The position numbers were made by a program, and so were the translations under genes. A model generated the notes under the pieces. That model was given only the letters and a program-made list of their open reading frames with translations. It was not told where the DNA came from and made no database searches. A DNA stretch of 48,314 bases. Origin: Oscillospiraceae bacterium. GTDB taxonomy: Bacteria > Bacillota > Clostridia > Oscillospirales > Oscillospiraceae. Of this stretch, positions 18,301-24,255 are shown in pieces (position 1 is the stretch's first letter; each line of letters begins with the position of its first letter). Location of the stretch: NCBI GenBank assembly GCA_017437095.1, contig JAFSBW010000011.1:1-48314 (forward strand). The letters run 5' to 3'.

Positions 18301-21300
18301 CTTATTAAAGGCGCCGTCGCCGTCTACCTTGGCCAGAGTGGCGGTAACGGTATAGGTACCGGCAGCGGTGGTGGTGATGGCGCCGGTAGATGCATTGATG
18401 GAAGCGCCGGAGCCGCTGATGGCATAGGTGAAGGTATAGCTATGGTTGCCGGAAGCATCGCTGGCAGCTGCGGTGGCAGTGGCCTGGGCGGTATCGCCTA
18501 CGGTAACGCTGTTAGGGAGAACAGAAAGGCCGGTAAGGGAATAGGTAACCTTTTCCTCTACAGCTTCGCCATTGACCACTACGGGAATAGTAGCAGTGAT
18601 GGAGCCGAAATCGGCGGAATCATAGCTCTTGCCGTCGTAAGTAATGGCAACAACGGTGGCGGTGATGGTGGTGGAGCCTGCGCCAACAAAGCTCACCAGG
18701 CCATCCTCAGTAACGGTAGCAATAGAGGAGGAGCCGCCGCTGTACTTAACGGTATAGCCGATGCCGCCCAGGTTGCCTACGGTAAAGGCGGAAACATTGA
18801 GCTGCTTGTTGGCATCGCCTACATTGGCTACAACCGCACCGGGAGTAACAGCAAAGTCTACATCGTAGTTGGTGATGCCAGATGCGCTGTCATAAAGCAC
18901 AACAGGAATGGTGCCGATATCTTTGCCGTCGTACTTGACAACAAAGCTGTATGTACCGGCGGTATTGGCGTTATAGCCGGAGGGAGCTGTAACCGTTACC
19001 AAAGAGTTGCTCATGGCAACAGTTTCCGTATCGGTGCCATCGGCATTGTCAGCTACCAGAACGCTGAAAGCAGTGCTGGCCTTGATGGCGCTGGAAATGG
19101 TATCGGCAGAGGTTCCAAGGGCATAAACCAGGCCCTCGCTACCGGTCAGCTTGGCATAGACGGCGGGGGTGGCGTCAGAAGAAAGCTTTTGATACACGCA
19201 AATCTTCTTGCTGCTGGTATTAGGCCTCATGCCGTTGCTGTCAATTTCCATGTATAAGGTTGTGTTGTTCACAGTAGTTTGAACAACTGTACTATTGGCA
19301 CTTCCAGAGAAGGTAAATACGGAAGCATCGTTCTCAGAAGTAACCAGTTCCTTATCGCCAGAATCCGTTCCTGTAAACTTTACATAATAATTAGTTCCGT
19401 TGATAATCGTATAGATTCTGCCTTGCCCATCAACCAGCCAATGGCAAGGATCCGTTTTTCCAGAAACGGTGGCAAGCGGATATACCTTCTGTCCATCAAC
19501 GGTACTATATGTGCTCGTATTAACCTGTGTTCCTACAAGGCTTGTACCACTAACCGTAGCTGTGCCCTGAGTGGACGAATCACCAGTCTTTGCAAGAACA
19601 TATTGGTTTCCAGTCGTAGGAATTGCAACTCTGTGATATCCAGTTGCAGTGCTGCCTGTGCTGGCATCCTTAACCTTTACAAAACTACCGGCAGTAAAGG
19701 AAGGATTGGAAGGAACAGTAGACGTTCCAGTCTGGACAGGCAGAGTGCCCTCGCCGGTGGCGGGGGTGTTGGCATCGACCACATTGACCTGGAAGGTATC
19801 GATGGCGATATCGCCGTTGTATACGGTGACGGTAGCCTTGCCGTTGCTGGCAGGGCCCACTTCATAGTTCATCTGGTTGGCAACGCCGTTGGCGATGCTG
19901 CCCTGATTGCCCACCAGGGTAACCTTGATGTTGGAGGTATCCACGCTGCCGCCTGCAACGATGGTCATTTCGGGCGCACTAACTACACCGATGACGAACC
20001 GCTCGCCACCGTAGGTAGTGCCGTTAAGCTTTGCCGCAGCTTCTTCTGCCACGGAAGCAGCCATCAGAACGCCACCGGAACCCTTGGCTTCGTCATCGAC
20101 ATAGGCGTATTTACAGTAGCCGGACTGTTCGGTTTCAACGCCGGACTGCTTATAGATATCCTTCAGCTTATTATTGCTCAACTTGTTAGCAGCAATACCG
20201 TTGAACGCCTTCAGACCGGCTTCACCGTATGCAGAACCAACCCAACCCTCGACATAGGCCTTCATCATGGCGTAGGCCATCAGACCGGAGCCGGAAGTCT
20301 CCAGCCGGTTATAGTTATCTTTGTTATCACCGCTGGTGACTACCTTTTCAGTAGTATTAACAATGTTATACCATAGGCCGGTATTGCTGTCCTGATACTG
20401 CATCATACCATCAAACAGCTTGGGCAGCTTGCCGATCAGATTGGTCTTATACTGACCATCGGGCATCATGTCGATACACATAACAAGACCCGCTGCGTAC
20501 CAACCAATACCACGGCTCCAGAATACGCCGTTGCCCTTGTTGCCGGAGACATTCCAGCCGTGGTGATACAGCTTGGTATTGGAATCGTACATGGTGTCTG
20601 CAACCCACATCAGCCGGTTGTATACTTCCTCATAAATCTCGGAGGCAGAAGCATCGGCGTTGGTAATCTTGCCGGATTCCAGGGCATTGGCATACTTCAT
20701 CAGGAAGGGCTGGGCCATGTAAATGCCGTCCAGACCGATGTTCCAAGTATCCCAACCGCTTTCCTTATGCTTGAAGTTACCGCCGCAATTAGAATAGGAA
20801 GTCTGATTCATGATCTCGTTGTAAACGAAATGAATGGCCTCCTCATAATCCGCACGATGCGCAGCATCCACACCAGCGCTGTCCAGAATGGTCAACAGGC
20901 TCAGCGCAGGTGGAACGGAGTCCAGCTCGCCACCGTGCCATTTAGTGATGTCTCCATCATCATCAATATTGAAGTCCATAAAGACCTGGGCAAATTCCAG
21001 AGCGTTACCCTTAGAATTGGTAACATCGTTATCTGAATTAACACCCAGCATGAGCATAGCATCCATCATAACGCCGGTATAGTAGCGCCAGTTGTCGCCC
21101 TTACCGGTTTCAGTGGTCCAGCTCAACTCGCTGTTGGTGCCTGCATTCGCATAGCTTTCTGCCAACAAGCTGGCTGCATATTCGCGAACTTCTTCCACAC
21201 TGGCCGCGGTAGTAGCAACCGTGGAATCGGCAGCAGACACGCTGAAAATACCAGCAGGCAGCAGGCCGATGACCATGACCAGGGCGAGCAGCAGAGACAG

Positions 21301-21336
21301 CGCTCTGTTGCCCAGGCTTACTCTTCTTTCATTCAT
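9316..21336 (-). CDS. Giant secreted multidomain surface protein with GH105-like, Ig-like, VWA and wall-binding-type repeats
   Basis: A 4006-residue exported protein. A signal peptide (1 to about 34, ending VSA-AD) precedes a GH105/GH88-like domain (about 45-450) with GWDTWNIGLDGIYMA near 192 (the Asp of LDGIY matches the family catalytic Asp) and FWSRGIGWY near 272. About five beta-trefoil-like modules follow (roughly 549-729, 1045-1189, 1305-1449, 1482-1615, 2152-2315), alternating with bacterial Ig-like domains (e.g. 812-925, 1619-1705, 1852-1935, 2339-2429). Cys-rich repeats lie at 1197-1299. A VWA domain (about 2582-2882) has the MIDAS sequence DVSNS and a later MTDGAPS. Stalk-like and carbohydrate-binding-like domains follow, then about ten 20-residue wall-binding-type repeats (about 3815-3999). 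There is no LPXTG. The start at 21336 is chosen for GGGGAGG; the frame extends 19 codons further. Likely role: adhesion to, and trimming of, pectin-type glycans. Confidence 0.9.
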   Translation of the reverse strand: MNERRVSLGNRALSLLLALVMVIGLLPAGIFSVSAADSTVATTAASVEEVREYAASLLAESYANAGTNSELSWTTETGKGDNWRYYTGVMMDAMLMLGVNSDNDVTNSKGNALEFAQVFMDFNIDDDGDITKWHGGELDSVPPALSLLTILDSAGVDAAHRADYEEAIHFVYNEIMNQTSYSNCGGNFKHKESGWDTWNIGLDGIYMAQPFLMKYANALESGKITNADASASEIYEEVYNRLMWVADTMYDSNTKLYHHGWNVSGNKGNGVFWSRGIGWYAAGLVMCIDMMPDGQYKTNLIGKLPKLFDGMMQYQDSNTGLWYNIVNTTEKVVTSGDNKDNYNRLETSGSGLMAYAMMKAYVEGWVGSAYGEAGLKAFNGIAANKLSNNKLKDIYKQSGVETEQSGYCKYAYVDDEAKGSGGVLMAASVAEEAAAKLNGTTYGGERFVIGVVSAPEMTIVAGGSVDTSNIKVTLVGNQGSIANGVANQMNYEVGPASNGKATVTVYNGDIAIDTFQVNVVDANTPATGEGTLPVQTGTSTVPSNPSFTAGSFVKVKDASTGSTATGYHRVAIPTTGNQYVLAKTGDSSTQGTATVSGTSLVGTQVNTSTYSTVDGQKVYPLATVSGKTDPCHWLVDGQGRIYTIINGTNYYVKFTGTDSGDKELVTSENDASVFTFSGSANSTVVQTTVNNTTLYMEIDSNGMRPNTSSKKICVYQKLSSDATPAVYAKLTGSEGLVYALGTSADTISSAIKASTAFSVLVADNADGTDTETVAMSNSLVTVTAPSGYNANTAGTYSFVVKYDGKDIGTIPVVLYDSASGITNYDVDFAVTPGAVVANVGDANKQLNVSAFTVGNLGGIGYTVKYSGGSSSIATVTEDGLVSFVGAGSTTITATVVAITYDGKSYDSADFGSITATIPVVVNGEAVEEKVTYSLTGLSVLPNSVTVGDTAQATATAAASDASGNHSYTFTYAISGSGASINASTGAITTTAAGTYTVTATLAKVDGDGAFNKGTVTKTTTFTVVEADEPTTPPSGDISVPSVNADTVYTRLTALSDKYTYVVIGRNSSQRTATHGTDPGVQEAAWTSVEGGWKYGAAAHIWVIEKIDNSSNYYIYYMDGTTKYYLNGNGTNNLVCATTPATQWTITFSGEQADVRVASGTHGNADNRIYLNIDGSNGPKFESSAQSLNLYAPVNAGSDEPHEHSYTASVTTEPGCETTGVRTFTCSCGDSYTETIAATGHSWGSGVVTTQPGCESTGVRTYTCANDSSHKKTESIPATGHNYVNGTCSNCGAADPNYQEPTTPAPVGNEYVIADAMVNGNQYLFSNNNDTGRAAYWTGSAWATGTITRTAVSGKENTYTIESSTGFTLFTWEATGTNTGYFYSIVNGNKVYLNDDGKLAATSKSDATVFTVDLANGIVKGDNNMWLKVDSGALNFKSSESDGKTMQLLTPTSGGTTPDPDPDDPDVPTGSGFVLDTSGNVDMNDGEYIIVAKNGDKYYALQNGDSAPVEVTVVNSKVNISYAEAANLIWIFDETHIYNIKGTPDNKDDDRYLRSDSAPSKGNSSDKNSKVTVIDAATGAYGINLENSGRYLYYDGEKFTRAGSSDGVQTIYLYKWSGSESGETVVTPSSATVSPSTVNVANSGTVDLSGVTMEVTMSDGSKKTVQSSSLTYNVSGINTAIAGTYTVPVSYTENGKTVSANVTVEVAAASSGTTTSDLWKHNFSVDGDTDADKWYNISANYTNSYSGSYGDLDFDRAMKMESSTKVTFTAPNAGTFTLVFDTEDSPGHSVYLTDPDGKKTSYTVPSDGVLEIDLAKGGEYLLQKNSGSSFVFYMEYASAVTDGIQVTAPGTLYIAGSSGVLNPTHELQYTVKHNNETITSGYTIEWSVLDSSVATINSSGVITGWKPGTTSVTAKVTMSDGTEYTATVPVTVAGPSVNATEEMALIFGESGSDSAAISATVIAGGIAVSSGNFTLGYKSGDDNIATVDEYGNVTAQGAGTVTIYTYIKTVNGHTVYDGDGTTTQPPYFDSTVVTVTKKEVTNATLNSYDYVAKVTNTSDDYSNIQAALADLELNIYFNTGDSIEGIKWNNPNLTIDLSKVDPSKPGIQTALVTYKDSTDNVLFLDTIWIHVEDFDPSNYDGVITLEDGIHYVLDNDGINENEEYIIVAGNGEIALKNPSATSTGSTGASGAAVTLANGVLASKIGSGNLFGGDAVDYLTISESDEQQAAWLLDTFVTNVTCPDGVVRTQLNASNLSRYLGSGDSETQLIHANADHVYLEAVSVPDGEYRIVLGFGDNNAPYYLGYVDGVWTATTEAESVYMYNKHVEFTDDYGIDYSLDPTTLNIPAGFVAEAIVPTVIFNENTEEPVDADDYTIVWSSSNPSVAVVDQNGVVTGLKPGTATIYATLYDVYGMAVVCTTHNVPYITKTVDVTVVGSDRVPMLDPAYLEIGVGSMPNLTKVAIKMTYEGADPSFGEAVPFDQLNFKLADATGVADDGTAMDRFDNTVPGTYYVPVAYAGDTYTLTIHVVEDPFAGLEEADVIPGYPDAGSVRMNKTAEGVLDFTATGVTKIELTAAGVSTKSSVDVVLIVDVSNSMGWSIDWFEGMTEDELANANDFNKGPAGGASGTDKLDMAMQTADHFADILLNVDGGDNTLTFVTFAGADRDHGGSSDHVDSVRTPMVGISDYSIASQVFADTKFTNVRYLDGSEEAGEYTLTIGGYDDDDYGEASVSGSNRGNTNYDFAFGEAIDAIAQLKAKYAANNNGKSYDESGRQIHVVFMTDGAPSHYNSQNANGSADTLWSGSDKYSKPDSVSESSWLEYIENYNLLATELRSQVDSAYVVGFDMAHGGFSTYSYELNEMERVLAGLVKNTALPVTLADNEQELNDYLTTLARALAYAGTNAQVTDTIGGDFSLFTGTSMYSSDITSGGIMSAETLAAMQAMSFPITVNSYTLVTASDLNKSMSVIMNDGSIQTVTVKDEHLGLRVNEAPEILEQITFSADGTQAFSSLKGESVNIMTVNAKGERVIDAETFTYTATLDTVMHEGVATVHAKDEQIVWKIGTITDKEVAMEYYAYLDGSLDNPREAVAGVYATNEYAYVEYIDVYGKYVKRYYGVPQIAWGAGNVTVRFFLVNAQGQYVNRAGVPFTNPANRIFLDGRAYYEAELNNHVTFTALDALIQAGLAGNNALYDVTASATVTNSTTAGQGSVAWVKNDDLNNIENLLTYVDSSNGFHSSVVIDIPVIMTDLGESLRPMAGETVVIDYGKAVEINMFSSEEMPYVRGYADVRNPDQDGTKYWYTMEVVGFATYSSSFDLKDYVKAGSFTNTFATANGNYSIISANGNTQVKFTPNGIMNGVDQVFVAIAFQEYEAIDNGDGTYRKGEINKDWVYYMYKPLTVIPAHVVHYETAGNTGGSFVLTSGTNNKWTLISEDGYTLNNTQADGGNDPDLYGYDSSYANDKFFSAGSSQYVLGEGVGVTTASFTFTGTGFDIISRTGAQQGMIRVTVMQGQTKVKTQIVLNKGANELYQIPVVSIDGLTWGTYTVIIDVYQSRTTPAALSNGGQFYFDAVRIYGTMDGGANKTIADAAYAADNELNAVITEIRNLLITSDTFKGMGEDGITNGTVYVESTPNNQYGDYEGNIAPETPANITNVSDYKAVGPNNEVYLKQNNGVAFLVYSAEMPASFDIGAKSVNGTEVKLQAYVVPYSANPAASGATLTKTVATGTDMYYDLVDGKDLSNYFTLATVDGKTGYFAYVVVTNTGTGILSVTDIKLAYGANADTVQVESFSFMVDNRAAKLAISIISANDPAAVSLQKGEDGNYYYYVNGVAEEGFTGLVANSTGTWYVVDGKVDFTCNGVIEFNGDSYYIRGGCVNTAVNGLKKVDDQWLNFSKGKVTAGFVGLVEVNGMKAYVESGPVNFNFTGVVEDNGIAHYVRYGIWASTYTGLVRDSDGSWIYIANGVQDTAFTGFATYGSNWWYVENGAVDFTFTGTVDGYAVKNGLVSASTQN

Positions 21337-21365
21337 AGAAATTACCTCCCCATTTAAGGGTATTT

Positions 21366-21422
21366 GGGAAATCTGCAAGCAGGCTCTTTGCATCGGTTTT
21401 TAGGCGGGTCGGCCCTAAAAAA
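21366..21422 (-). other. Structured mRNA leader of the giant gene
   Basis: Read on the minus strand, TTTTTAGG and CCTAAAAA form an 8-bp stem around a 9-base loop (near 21397-21421). A second hairpin, TGCAA/TTGCA, encloses AGAGCCTGC (near 21373-21392). They lie between the promoter and the ribosome site. I do not recognise a known riboswitch class. Confidence 0.4.
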
Positions 21423-21469
21423 GGATAGAAAGACCCCATGGTTGCTATTTTCCCTATATTACGGGTATC

Positions 21470-21498
21470 ATTATACGCCCTATGAGTTGTAAAGTCAA
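21470..21498 (-). promoter_or_regulatory. Sigma-A promoter of the giant surface protein/RiPP-like operon
   Basis: TTGACT (21493-21498) and a perfect TATAAT (21470-21475) are 17 bases apart on the minus strand. The start of transcription should be near 21463, leaving a leader of about 127 bases before the ATG at 21336. Confidence 0.85.
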
Positions 21499-21617
21499 TC
21501 AAAAGGGGGTAAAAAAATGAAAATTTTTTCCACTGGATTTTGGTTGGGTTGTCCAAGGTGTCAAAAACAAGGGGCAATATTTGTAGTTTCTGACGAAACA
21601 CCCCTGGGGTACAGTAT

Positions 21618-21678
21618 GCGGCGGGGGCAAGCCCCCGCCCTACTGGCTTTGGCGGCACATATTCGATAAGCCGTAGGG
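21618..21678 (+). repeat. Intergenic palindromic repeat, family 1, copy A
   Basis: A GC-rich hairpin (GCGGGGGCAAGCCCCCGC) is followed by CCCTAC, GGCTTTGGCGGCACATATTCG-like sequence (copy-specific changes) and GCCGTAGGG. A close direct copy is at 21963-22023 and a more distant inverted copy at 42682-42727. It does not overlap a gene. Confidence 0.7.
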
Positions 21679-21681
21679 CAG

Positions 21682-21731
21682 CTGCCTCTCCCTTTGGGAG
21701 AGGTGGCACGGCGCAGCCGTGACGGAGAGGG
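21682..21731 (+). repeat. Intergenic repeat, family 2, copy A
   Basis: CTGCCTCTCCC, a short TTTGGGAGAGG arm, then CGGCGCAGCCG and ACGGAGAGGG. The element is full of inverted repeats. An inverted copy lies at 25133-25178, differing by a few bases and small indels. Confidence 0.65.
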
Positions 21732-21774
21732 TTTGGCGGGCGATCACGGATCGCCCCTGCGAAGGGTGGAGCGG

Positions 21775-21870
21775 AAAAGGACCGTCGAGGACATAAATTA
21801 TGGTATGATTGCCACTGGCAATCATATATATTGGGATTCGCTGCGCGGAGCACCACGGTCCCTACATTCT
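21775..21870 (+). repeat. Intergenic repeat, family 3, copy A (expanded form)
   Basis: AAAAGGACCGTCGAGGAC (21775-21792) matches 42637-42654 exactly over 18 bases. The closing arm GGTCCCTACA here lies about 65 bases further on (21860-21869), with a spacer that has its own hairpin (TGATTGCCACTGGCAATCA). In the other copy the arms are only a few bases apart. Confidence 0.55.
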
Positions 21871-21901
21871 GCTACCGTAGGGCGGCCGCTTGCTGCCGCC
21901 G

Positions 21902-21945
21902 TTATCTTATATCTTATAACTTATATCTTATATCTTATATCTATC
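21902..21945. repeat. Heptanucleotide tandem repeat
   Basis: About six imperfect copies of a 7-base unit, CTTATAT, in a row. It is non-coding and lies between two family 1 repeats in the 21337-22065 gap. Copy number may vary between strains. Confidence 0.7.
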
Positions 21946-21962
21946 GCCCGTGGGGGCGGTAA

Positions 21963-22023
21963 GCGGCGGGGGCACCCCCCCGCCCTACCGGCTTTGACGG
22001 CACATATTCGCTGGCCGTAAGGC
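21963..22023 (+). repeat. Intergenic palindromic repeat, family 1, copy B
   Basis: A direct copy of 21618-21678 with small changes: GCGGCGGGGGCAC then CCCGCCCTAC, the GGCTTTGACGGCACATATTC tail and a GGCCGTAAGGCGG end. It lies just before the terminator of the exonuclease gene. Confidence 0.7.
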
Positions 22024-22031
22024 GGGGGGCG

Positions 22032-22058
22032 AAAAAGCCTCCCCAACCGGGGAGGCTT
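22032..22058 (-). terminator. Terminator after the exonuclease gene
   Basis: A perfect 10-bp stem (22035-22044 with 22049-22058, loop of four) is followed on the minus strand by a T-run, giving CTTTTTCG. It lies 7 bases after the stop codon of the exonuclease gene. Confidence 0.85.
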
Positions 22059-22065
22059 GAAAACA

Positions 22066-23061
22066 TCAATCTTTGGTTTCCGGCAGCTTGGAGCGGCGGC
22101 GGCGACGGCGCTGGGAGCTGGGGCGGCGGTTTTCCTCGGCGGGGTCTGCCTTTTCCGCCCGGCGGGCGTAGGCCTCGGCGGCCTGGGAGGTAGCTTCATA
22201 GGTAAGGCGGCTTACCCGCACCGTACCTTCCGGCTGCTCGGAAAGGCGCACACGGATCAAAAACTTGCCATGCTCCGGGCAGGTGGCCAGGTCCATATAC
22301 CGGTGGCCGGGCTGGGCAAACCAGCGGGAGCCCAGCATCCTGGCGCCGCAGGTAGGGCAGATATTCTCCGGGCCGGACATGGCTGCCAGGGCCGCGGCTT
22401 TATCGGCATAGTCATAAAACACCTGGCGGGCGATGCAGCCGGGAAGCTCCGCGCCGTGGAAGCCGTTTTCATGCTCCTTAAGGGCCTTGGTATACTCCTG
22501 AGTGCCCTTTTTCAGGTCCAGCCGGGCGCAGATCAGGGCGGTATGGTAGGCATCGCCCAATGCATCGTGGGCAGGGCGGGTCGCAGGAATGTCAAAGATC
22601 TCCATGGCGGTCTTCAGGGCCTTTTGGGAGTTGGAGCCGTCAGTCTGGGCGTTGAAGATCATCTGGGCGTTGTACCAGCGGTCGGTAAAGCTCTCGTCCA
22701 TATTGTAAAGGCGCAGGTTTTCCCGCAGGACGGTAATATCGTCAAAACCCCAGGTAAGGAAGGTAATATCCTGGCCGCACCAGGCTTTAAAAGCTTCCAT
22801 AGCCTCCTGGAAAGGCACGCCCTCGTCACGCAGGCGGGATTCCTTAATGCCCGTAAGCTTGCTTACCCGGCGGTTGAGCCGGCGGTATACCTTCGGCGCG
22901 ATCAATACCTGGAATTCGTCGGCAACGGTTTGATCTTCGGTAACCCGCACCGCGCCGATCTGGATGATCTCGCCCCTGATGGCAACCGGCAAGGGCCGAC
23001 GGGCAGAGGGAGAGCCGGGCCAGGGCTGATTCCACTCCATATCTAAAACAATATAATCCAT
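22066..23061 (-). CDS. 3'-5' exonuclease, DEDD (DnaQ/RNase T-like) family
   Basis: A 331-residue soluble protein. The N-terminus IVLDMEWNQP holds the first DEDD motif (D7, E9), and RPAHDALGDAYHTA near residue 165 gives the last acidic residues and the catalytic His. A C-terminal zinc-ribbon-like part (CPTCGARM and later a lone C) and a Lys/Arg-rich tail follow. This resembles exonuclease-domain proteins common in Oscillospiraceae; whether the substrate is DNA or RNA cannot be said. The ATG at 23061 is preceded by GAGGT and by a good promoter. The gene is monocistronic, closed by the terminator at 22032-22058. Confidence 0.85.
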   Translation of the reverse strand: MDYIVLDMEWNQPWPGSPSARRPLPVAIRGEIIQIGAVRVTEDQTVADEFQVLIAPKVYRRLNRRVSKLTGIKESRLRDEGVPFQEAMEAFKAWCGQDITFLTWGFDDITVLRENLRLYNMDESFTDRWYNAQMIFNAQTDGSNSQKALKTAMEIFDIPATRPAHDALGDAYHTALICARLDLKKGTQEYTKALKEHENGFHGAELPGCIARQVFYDYADKAAALAAMSGPENICPTCGARMLGSRWFAQPGHRYMDLATCPEHGKFLIRVRLSEQPEGTVRVSRLTYEATSQAAEAYARRAEKADPAEENRRPSSQRRRRRRSKLPETKD

Positions 23062-23092
23062 AGCATAACCTCGTTGGCATATTCGTAAGCAT

Positions 23093-23121
23093 ATCATAGC
23101 ACACAATAGGCCAATGTGCAA
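23093..23121 (-). promoter_or_regulatory. Promoter of the exonuclease gene
   Basis: TTGCAC (23116-23121) and TATGAT (23093-23098) are 17 bases apart; TGC directly before TATGAT makes an extended -10. The leader would be about 25 bases. Confidence 0.75.
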
Positions 23122-23165
23122 ACAATATGTTGGATCTGGGGTAAAATTAGGCGGCGGGCAGATGC

Positions 23166-23187
23166 GGACACCCGGGGACGGGTGTCC
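23166..23187. repeat. Short palindrome in the exonuclease/DUF2752 spacer
   Basis: GGACACCC and GGGTGTCC pair perfectly around GGGGAC, followed by CTACG. The form (GGAC...GTCCCTACG) resembles the family 3 repeat. No T-run follows on either strand. Confidence 0.5.
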
Positions 23188-23246
23188 CTACGCTCATCGA
23201 ATAGGTGCAGTGGTGTCTCAACAGCAAGCTGCCTATACATTATATA

Positions 23247-23615
23247 TTATAGGTTGCGCGCGATGCCGAAGATGACCAGCACAACGATGGCCACCCAGGT
23301 AGCAACCGCTGACCAGCCTTTGGCGGCGGCGCTGCCGGTGCGCACATAGCGCACTGCCATATCCACGGCGATGGCCAGCAGCAGAGGCAGCAGGCAGAGG
23401 ATCGCCGGGTTTGCCTGCCAGGCGGCGGCAAAATCCAGCCTCAGCAGGGCCATACACATACGGCTGACCCCGCAGCCCGGGCAAAGCAGCCCGGTGGCCA
23501 GGCGGATGGGGCAAGGAATCCCCCAGCCCAGCAGATCGCAAAGCCATGCATAAATGCAGCCCGCCAAAAGGAGGGCTGCACTTAAGATAGCTAACTTTTT
23601 TAGCCGGTGCTTCAT
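23247..23615 (-). CDS. DUF2752 family membrane protein
   Basis: A 122-residue membrane protein. The DUF2752 hallmark is visible as GLLCPGCGVSRMCMALLRLDF with AWQANP just after it (about residues 43-70). Predicted membrane segments are at about 9-25, 73-90 and 102-119. The function of the family is unknown. The ATG at 23615 overlaps the stop of the preceding gene by 4 bases (ATGA), which fixes the start and suggests the two are made together. Confidence 0.85.
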   Translation of the reverse strand: MKHRLKKLAILSAALLLAGCIYAWLCDLLGWGIPCPIRLATGLLCPGCGVSRMCMALLRLDFAAAWQANPAILCLLPLLLAIAVDMAVRYVRTGSAAAKGWSAVATWVAIVVLVIFGIARNL

Positions 23616-24181
23616 TGGGTAGCCAGCTTGTTCAGCTCGGACTGGATCAGGCAGTAGGTAACGATGCTCAGGCCGAACAGAGAAAGCACCAAATACAGCA
23701 CGCTGTTGTTCTCGCCGGGGTAGCCATAGCGGGCCTGGCGGGCGCGGCACAGCTGTTCGCCGGCGCGGTATGCCCAGATAAAGCCGTAAATGCCGCAGGT
23801 AACCAGGGTGAGCAGCACAACAGTGCCGCCGGTGGTGGGCTGGGGCTCGTTGCAGGCCTTGTTCAGATCGTCAACCATGCACATCAGCCAGTAGATGCCG
23901 TAGATGCCGCAGGTAACGATGCTCAGCAGGATGCAGGTAATGATCTCCCGGCGGGAAATGCCCATGGGAGAATAGCCGGTAGAAGCATAGGGGTTGTAGC
24001 CGGGCTGCTGGTAGTTCGGCTGCTGGTAGTTGGGCTGCTGATAACCGGGCTGCTGATAGTCCGGCTGCTGGTAGTTCGGCTGCTGGTAGGCAGATCTGGT
24101 AGCGGCGGACATATCCGCGCCGCAATTGATGCAGAATCTGGCGCCGTCAGCATTCTGATGACCACAGGAATTACAAAACAT
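23612..24181 (-). CDS. Zinc-ribbon plus DUF4234 membrane protein with YQQPx repeats
   Basis: A 189-residue protein. A zinc ribbon, CxxC...CxxC (C3, C6, C17, C20), starts the protein. Then six copies of a five-residue unit, Y-Q-Q-P-x (32-61), form a Gln/Pro linker encoded by 15-bp repeats. A DUF4234-like membrane domain follows (about 77-189), with two copies of TCGIYG and WLMCMVDDLN. The function is unknown. A promoter with TTGACA lies upstream, and the gene is coupled to the DUF2752 gene. Confidence 0.85.
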   Translation of the reverse strand: MFCNSCGHQNADGARFCINCGADMSAATRSAYQQPNYQQPDYQQPGYQQPNYQQPNYQQPGYNPYASTGYSPMGISRREIITCILLSIVTCGIYGIYWLMCMVDDLNKACNEPQPTTGGTVVLLTLVTCGIYGFIWAYRAGEQLCRARQARYGYPGENNSVLYLVLSLFGLSIVTYCLIQSELNKLATQ

Positions 24182-24212
24182 AACGATCCCTCTCTTTGAT
24201 TATGATAATACA

Positions 24213-24241
24213 ATGATAATAGATACCGCTGAGTTTGTCAA
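24213..24241 (-). promoter_or_regulatory. Promoter of the zinc-ribbon/DUF4234 operon
   Basis: A perfect TTGACA (24236-24241) and TATCAT (24213-24218) are 17 bases apart on the minus strand. Confidence 0.8.
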
Positions 24242-24255
24242 CCACAATCGTGCAT

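Noticed and set aside
21337-21463. Cyclic di-GMP riboswitch in the leader of the giant gene
   Set aside because: Only the short string GCAAAG fits; the conserved GGGCAAACC part and the second stem are missing.
23999-24088. CRISPR-like direct repeats
   Set aside because: The units are 15 bases, without spacers, in frame, and encode YQQPx repeats in a protein.
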